Shown in pieces: positions 22,701-24,839 of a DNA stretch of 24,839 bases. The stretch is from positions 1 through 24,839 of IMG/VR virus record IMGVR_UViG_3300046746_000010; one strand, 5' to 3'. Position 1 is the first letter of the stretch; every line of letters starts with the position of its first letter. Both the position numbers and the translations under genes were made by a program. The stretch is from a virus. The notes below the pieces were generated by a model. That model ran no database searches. It saw only the letters and a list, made by a program, of their open reading frames with translations, and was not told the DNA's origin.

Positions 22701-23589
22701 ACACAACTCTCAAGTGTTGCCTAAAGGCTATGAAGACCAAAGTAATGAATTAATGTTAACAGCAGTCGCTTCTATTGTTAGAAATTTAACATCTAAGTTT
22801 TACACAACAAACATACTAGACACTGCTCATTTCTTTTTATCAGACGAAGCAATGCGTATGCAATCAGCTGAAAGAACCGCTGGTTCTATTATGGCTAGAG
22901 CAATATACAAAGCTACACCTTTATCAGGATTCTTACGTTATAACAATAGAGTATGGGATGATGAAGCAAAAGAATTAACCAGCTTTATGGACAGGATGAA
23001 ACGTTTAGACCCAACAGGAGCTGACGGTGTTATGCCTGAAAGAAACATGTTTGGTGAAAAAGTTAAAAGACCTAAAGGATGGTTATTAGGAATGAAGCTA
23101 GTTTCTTCTCCATTTGCATGGACTGAATTTGAGAACCCAGCAGTAGCTAATTTCTTTAGAGACAGAGAATTTAATTATAAAAGACCGTCTACTAAAGTCC
23201 CTTTAACTCAATTAGATTTAAGAGACCTTAAGAACAAAAACGGACAATCAGCTTATGATTACTGGATGGAACAGGTAGGTGAAACTAGGTGGAGATACAA
23301 AAACAAAAAAGATTTAACTTTAAGGCAATATACTGAAGAGTTAATAATGGATAAAAATAGTTACATTTATTCACTTCCATCACCTGAGTACACATTGTTA
23401 AAAGATTATCAACAAAGAGAAATACTAAAGATAATTGATAGTGCTGAGAAACAAGCGTGGTCTAAAACAAGACAAGCTTTTCCTGAGATAGACGAGACAG
23501 TACTTAGAGGTAAACTATTCGACGTTGAGGGCTTTGTTAAATATAAAGCAGACAGGGAAAAGGTACTACAGAATATCATGGATTATTAA
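19774..23589 (+). CDS. gp16: Internal virion protein gp16-like (no transglycosylase domain seen)
   Basis: At 1271 residues it is the largest gene and matches T7 gp16 (1318) in size and position. The N-terminus is charged and helical (NDRRARTRKARQEKLQTENLRKAE), followed by DRTWGNYNTFAMGADVAS and then Gly/Ala-rich hydrophobic segments (about residues 150-170 and 245-275) around an amphipathic Lys/Ala helix region, suited to membrane insertion. The remainder is helical. T7 gp16 begins with a lytic transglycosylase domain (catalytic Glu37, GLMQ-type motif); nothing like it is visible here, so this protein probably cannot cut peptidoglycan. It should form the inner-membrane part of the ejection channel. 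Its stop codon is followed by promoter-like copy C. Confidence 0.84.
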   Translation: MVDYTTNPFETQQKEDANDRRARTRKARQEKLQTENLRKAETEMRALDEIQSERFIETARSYYNYREGTEEYNDYSSADVLEKFYEDRTWGNYNTFAMGADVASTSTEEDNDRLKQFAYLQQTFEALPSFWNDPNRTFGEWLVDAGGAMIADPINLIGAGVGGIASKEAFKQALKQQLKGKMAKEITDKQIKEAAKQAQKEALGKAAKKGAVIEGSISAFAGGTHDTLLQVNAINTGVQDEFTYKQMGVAAGVSGAFGTAFGAGTSAFSFKLTSKQMQNTAVKQLKDLHDYGVDTTTGRTLFKDLTEVKQSPMLYKNKPKKAKDDPSFSKIEMDTDNPTFIKNLRDIPLGRGKPPYKDFNYDRMDDPKNAQLLDRIIQETSLELKSPKVSLKQMREIAEEMGLDPEEIMRRGEDLASQKDMFAVVIAHGNLIQRQLYEVQMLSNRLNRPDLSDVDRKQLVEESVKRLSLVRSLAKKQKEIQENPARATTAGRVTKTAMEAADLKADPQDPVMKRLLEDDPEEFLKRIALLDDDKQIIIALDNVKNFKKLDLAAEYVNNNLLSSPDTHILNIMSGMTQYIHKPFVMAFKAANLAKHDRQRAQAVFREAYNTLAMQFAYTGHALSRAKAAFIQGRPLLDRQQLKVDSNIRQGQLQRWLNASAELITTPLGRTGALMQKYLVEPTTYAVTTPLRTLGAGDEFLKQMLFKGRMAANIHEIIIAKHPELVSNKWNAFKQTKEYKAKFKEYEKLYTDSKGEAKKIEDFTPEEKAQLRPEDLKAYNTPLRYAQEGSYTQHYDVKDAITGGSAPLNITKGIMNFTNEYPLLRVLGMHFINTPSNLIRWNMQHLPFLGRFQIEMRQLLRTKDGGTLNFDPRKGGLAMTDLSKAVDPEAAAEAIGRIQMGYVIWTAGIYAALTGKVTGGGDRDYRVNKERTKATGWQPYSYRRDDGGYVSFNRLDPLFMPFGIAADMVDWFEMQQKHNSQVLPKGYEDQSNELMLTAVASIVRNLTSKFYTTNILDTAHFFLSDEAMRMQSAERTAGSIMARAIYKATPLSGFLRYNNRVWDDEAKELTSFMDRMKRLDPTGADGVMPERNMFGEKVKRPKGWLLGMKLVSSPFAWTEFENPAVANFFRDREFNYKRPSTKVPLTQLDLRDLKNKNGQSAYDYWMEQVGETRWRYKNKKDLTLRQYTEELIMDKNSYIYSLPSPEYTLLKDYQQREILKIIDSAEKQAWSKTRQAFPEIDETVLRGKLFDVEGFVKYKADREKVLQNIMDY

Positions 23590-23590
23590 A

Positions 23591-23604
23591 GTCCCCGTCT
23601 TAGA
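23591..23604 (+). promoter_or_regulatory. Promoter-like repeated motif, copy C (before tail fibre)
   Basis: GTCCCCGTCTTAGA lies one base after the gp16 stop codon and 22 bases before the tail-fibre ATG. With flanks it is nearly the same as copy B (TTAAAGTxCCCGTxTTAGAAG). A separate GAGG further on is the ribosome site, so the motif is not needed for translation initiation. T7 also has a promoter (phi17) immediately before its tail-fibre gene. Confidence 0.55.
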
Positions 23605-23626
23605 AGAATCAATTTAGAGGAAACAC

Positions 23627-24839
23627 ATGGCAAACAGTTTTGTAAGGTACACAGGTGACGGTAGCACAACTACCTATTCTGTACCTTTTAGCTATAGGGC
23701 ACAAGAAGATGTCTCTATTACTATAGATGGTGTTGTAACTACAGCATTTACATGGAATGGTGCTGGTACACAGGTTACATTTACTACCGCTCCAGCTTCC
23801 TCTACAGCTATAGAAATCCGTAGAACCACAAGTCAGGGCACAAAGCTCGTAGATTATGCGTCAGGTTCAGTACTAACAGAATCAGATTTAGACACGGATA
23901 GTGACCAAGCGTTCTTTATGTCTCAAGAGGCTATTGATGACGCTGGTGACGTAATTAAATTATCTAACGTTAACTTCCAATGGGACGCACAGAATAAACG
24001 TATGACCAACGTTGCTGACCCTGTGAACGCACAGGACGCAGCTACTAAGAATTATTTAGAAACCACATGGCTATCACCTAGTGATAAAACTAATATTAAC
24101 ACTGTGTCAGGAATAGCTAGTGCTGTAAGCACAGTATCAGGCAACACTACTAATGTTAATACAGTAGCGGGCATATCAAGCGACGTCACCACAACTGCTG
24201 GGATTGCTGGTAATATTACAACTACAGCTGGTATTAGCTCAGATGTAACATCTGTGGCTTCTAATTCTAGCAACATAACAACTACAGCTGGTTCAATAGC
24301 TAATGTAAACACTGTCGCTGGTTCGATAGCTAATGTAAACACTGTTGCTACTAATATCAGTGACGTAGTTACTGTAGCTAATGACCTTAATGAAGCTATA
24401 TCTGAAATAGAAACAGCTGCAAATGATTTAAATGAAACTACATCAGATATTGAAACAGTTTCAAATGCTATTAATAATGTAAATACTGTTGGTTCTAACA
24501 TTACAAACGTTAATGCTGTAGCTGGTGAATTATTATTTACAGATGATTTAGGTTCAATAACAGAGTCTGTAACTACAGGCACAGGAAATGACATAAACAC
24601 TGTAGCTGGTGGTCTTACTGACATAACCACAGTAGCTTCTAGTATAAACAATGTTAACACTACAGCTGGGGATATAGCTAATGTAAACACAGTAGCTGGT
24701 ATATCTTCAGATGTAACAACAGTTTCAAGTAATGCTTCAAATGTAACAACAGTGGCTGGTATATCATCTGATGTATCTACTGTAGCAGCTGATGGTACAG
24801 ATATTGGCGTAGTCGCTGGGGCTATTACTAATGTTAATA
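23627..24839 (+). CDS. gp17: Tail fibre protein, gp17-like N-terminal part (runs off the window)
   Basis: The frame is open to the window end (about 404 residues) with no stop. The first ~140 residues match the T7 tail-fibre N-terminal domain that anchors the fibre to the tail: FVRYTGDGSTTTYSVPFSYRAQEDVSITIDG, VTFTTAPASSTAIEIRRTTS, then SDLDTDSDQAFFMSQEAIDDA and NAQDAATKNYLE. From about residue 156 the shaft consists of decapeptide repeats of type NVNTVAGISS, interrupted by a helical EAISEIETAANDLNE-type stretch and a Gly/Thr-rich spacer. This is expected to form a trimeric elongated shaft; the receptor-binding tip lies outside. AGAGGA precedes the ATG by a normal distance. The antisense strand is open over much of this part only because of the repeats. 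Confidence 0.92.
   Translation, partial: MANSFVRYTGDGSTTTYSVPFSYRAQEDVSITIDGVVTTAFTWNGAGTQVTFTTAPASSTAIEIRRTTSQGTKLVDYASGSVLTESDLDTDSDQAFFMSQEAIDDAGDVIKLSNVNFQWDAQNKRMTNVADPVNAQDAATKNYLETTWLSPSDKTNINTVSGIASAVSTVSGNTTNVNTVAGISSDVTTTAGIAGNITTTAGISSDVTSVASNSSNITTTAGSIANVNTVAGSIANVNTVATNISDVVTVANDLNEAISEIETAANDLNETTSDIETVSNAINNVNTVGSNITNVNAVAGELLFTDDLGSITESVTTGTGNDINTVAGGLTDITTVASSINNVNTTAGDIANVNTVAGISSDVTTVSSNASNVTTVAGISSDVSTVAADGTDIGVVAGAITNVN
24092..24839 (+). repeat. Decapeptide (30-base) repeat array in the tail-fibre shaft
   Basis: Within the fibre gene the protein repeats every 10 residues with consensus [ND]-[VI]-[NT]-T-[VT]-A-G-x-[IS]-[SAT], for example NVNTVAGISS, DVTTTAGIAG, NITTTAGISS and NVNTVAGSIA. 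Roughly ten units run from 24092, then a 28-residue interruption, two units, a ~26-residue spacer, and about eight more to the window edge. Two adjacent 30-base units (24287-24316 and 24317-24346) differ at only two positions, a sign of recent duplication. Confidence 0.9.

Noticed and set aside
23196-23215. CTAAAGTCCC in gp16 as another promoter motif copy
   Set aside because: It matches the first half of copy C but diverges completely afterwards (TTTAACTC).
24052-24690. Long antisense open frame (212 codons) opposite the tail fibre
   Set aside because: It mirrors the decapeptide repeats; repeated NTVAG codons read backwards give a stop-free, Val/Thr/Ile-rich product. No ribosome site fits and all other genes are on the + strand.
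1-24839. CRISPR arrays, insertion sequences, integrase, lysogeny or photosynthesis genes
   Set aside because: I read the whole window for these and saw none; the only repeats are the coding repeats of the tail fibre and the short promoter-like motif.

Overview
The window is a contiguous 24.8-kb piece of a T7-like podophage (Autographiviridae-type) genome. Every gene is on the + strand, genes are packed end to end (many TAATG or few-base overlaps), and the order follows T7 genes 2.5 to 17 almost item for item. The DNA is A+T-rich. Several features point to a marine phage, possibly of SAR11-like or other marine Alphaproteobacteria: small basic proteins typical of marine phages beside the capsid gene, an N-terminally short class I ribonucleotide reductase pair, and a tail fibre built from decapeptide repeats. 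The host is an inference. No photosynthesis genes, integrase, RNA polymerase, terminase, holin or tRNA genes are visible; the RNA polymerase gene is expected upstream and the terminase and lysis genes downstream of the window.

Region 1 (1-6418), DNA metabolism: the C-terminus of the gp2.5 ssDNA-binding protein, endonuclease I (gp3), a gp3.5 amidase/lysozyme homologue that has lost most catalytic residues, a small possible ribbon-helix-helix protein, primase-helicase gp4 (with an internal start for a zinc-less short form), two small unknown proteins, a small PD-(D/E)XK nuclease, DNA polymerase gp5, 5'-3' exonuclease gp6 and a DUF3310 protein. Region 2 (6427-9128), nucleotide supply: class I ribonucleotide reductase alpha and beta subunits, coupled by a one-base overlap. 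Together these genes degrade host DNA, recycle nucleotides and replicate phage DNA.

Region 3 (9154-13697), head: one unknown small protein, two small Met-Cys proteins resembling T7 gp6.7/gp7.3, portal gp8, scaffold gp9, three tiny very basic proteins, a 131-base gene-free leader with predicted hairpins, and major capsid protein gp10, followed by a strong hairpin terminator. Region 4 (13760-24839), tail and ejection proteome: tail tubular proteins gp11 and gp12, gp13-like, gp14-like, gp15-like and gp16-like internal proteins, and the first ~400 residues of the gp17-like tail fibre, which runs off the window.

A repeated 14-base motif (GTMCCCSTHTWAGA) follows the stop codon at three gene boundaries (before gp4, before the 9154 gene and before the tail fibre), and a fourth copy lies inside gp6 upstream of the reductase genes. 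It is the best candidate for the promoter of this phage's own RNA polymerase. The only gene-free stretch above 100 bases is the capsid leader (12583-12713); no stretch above 300 bases lacks a gene.
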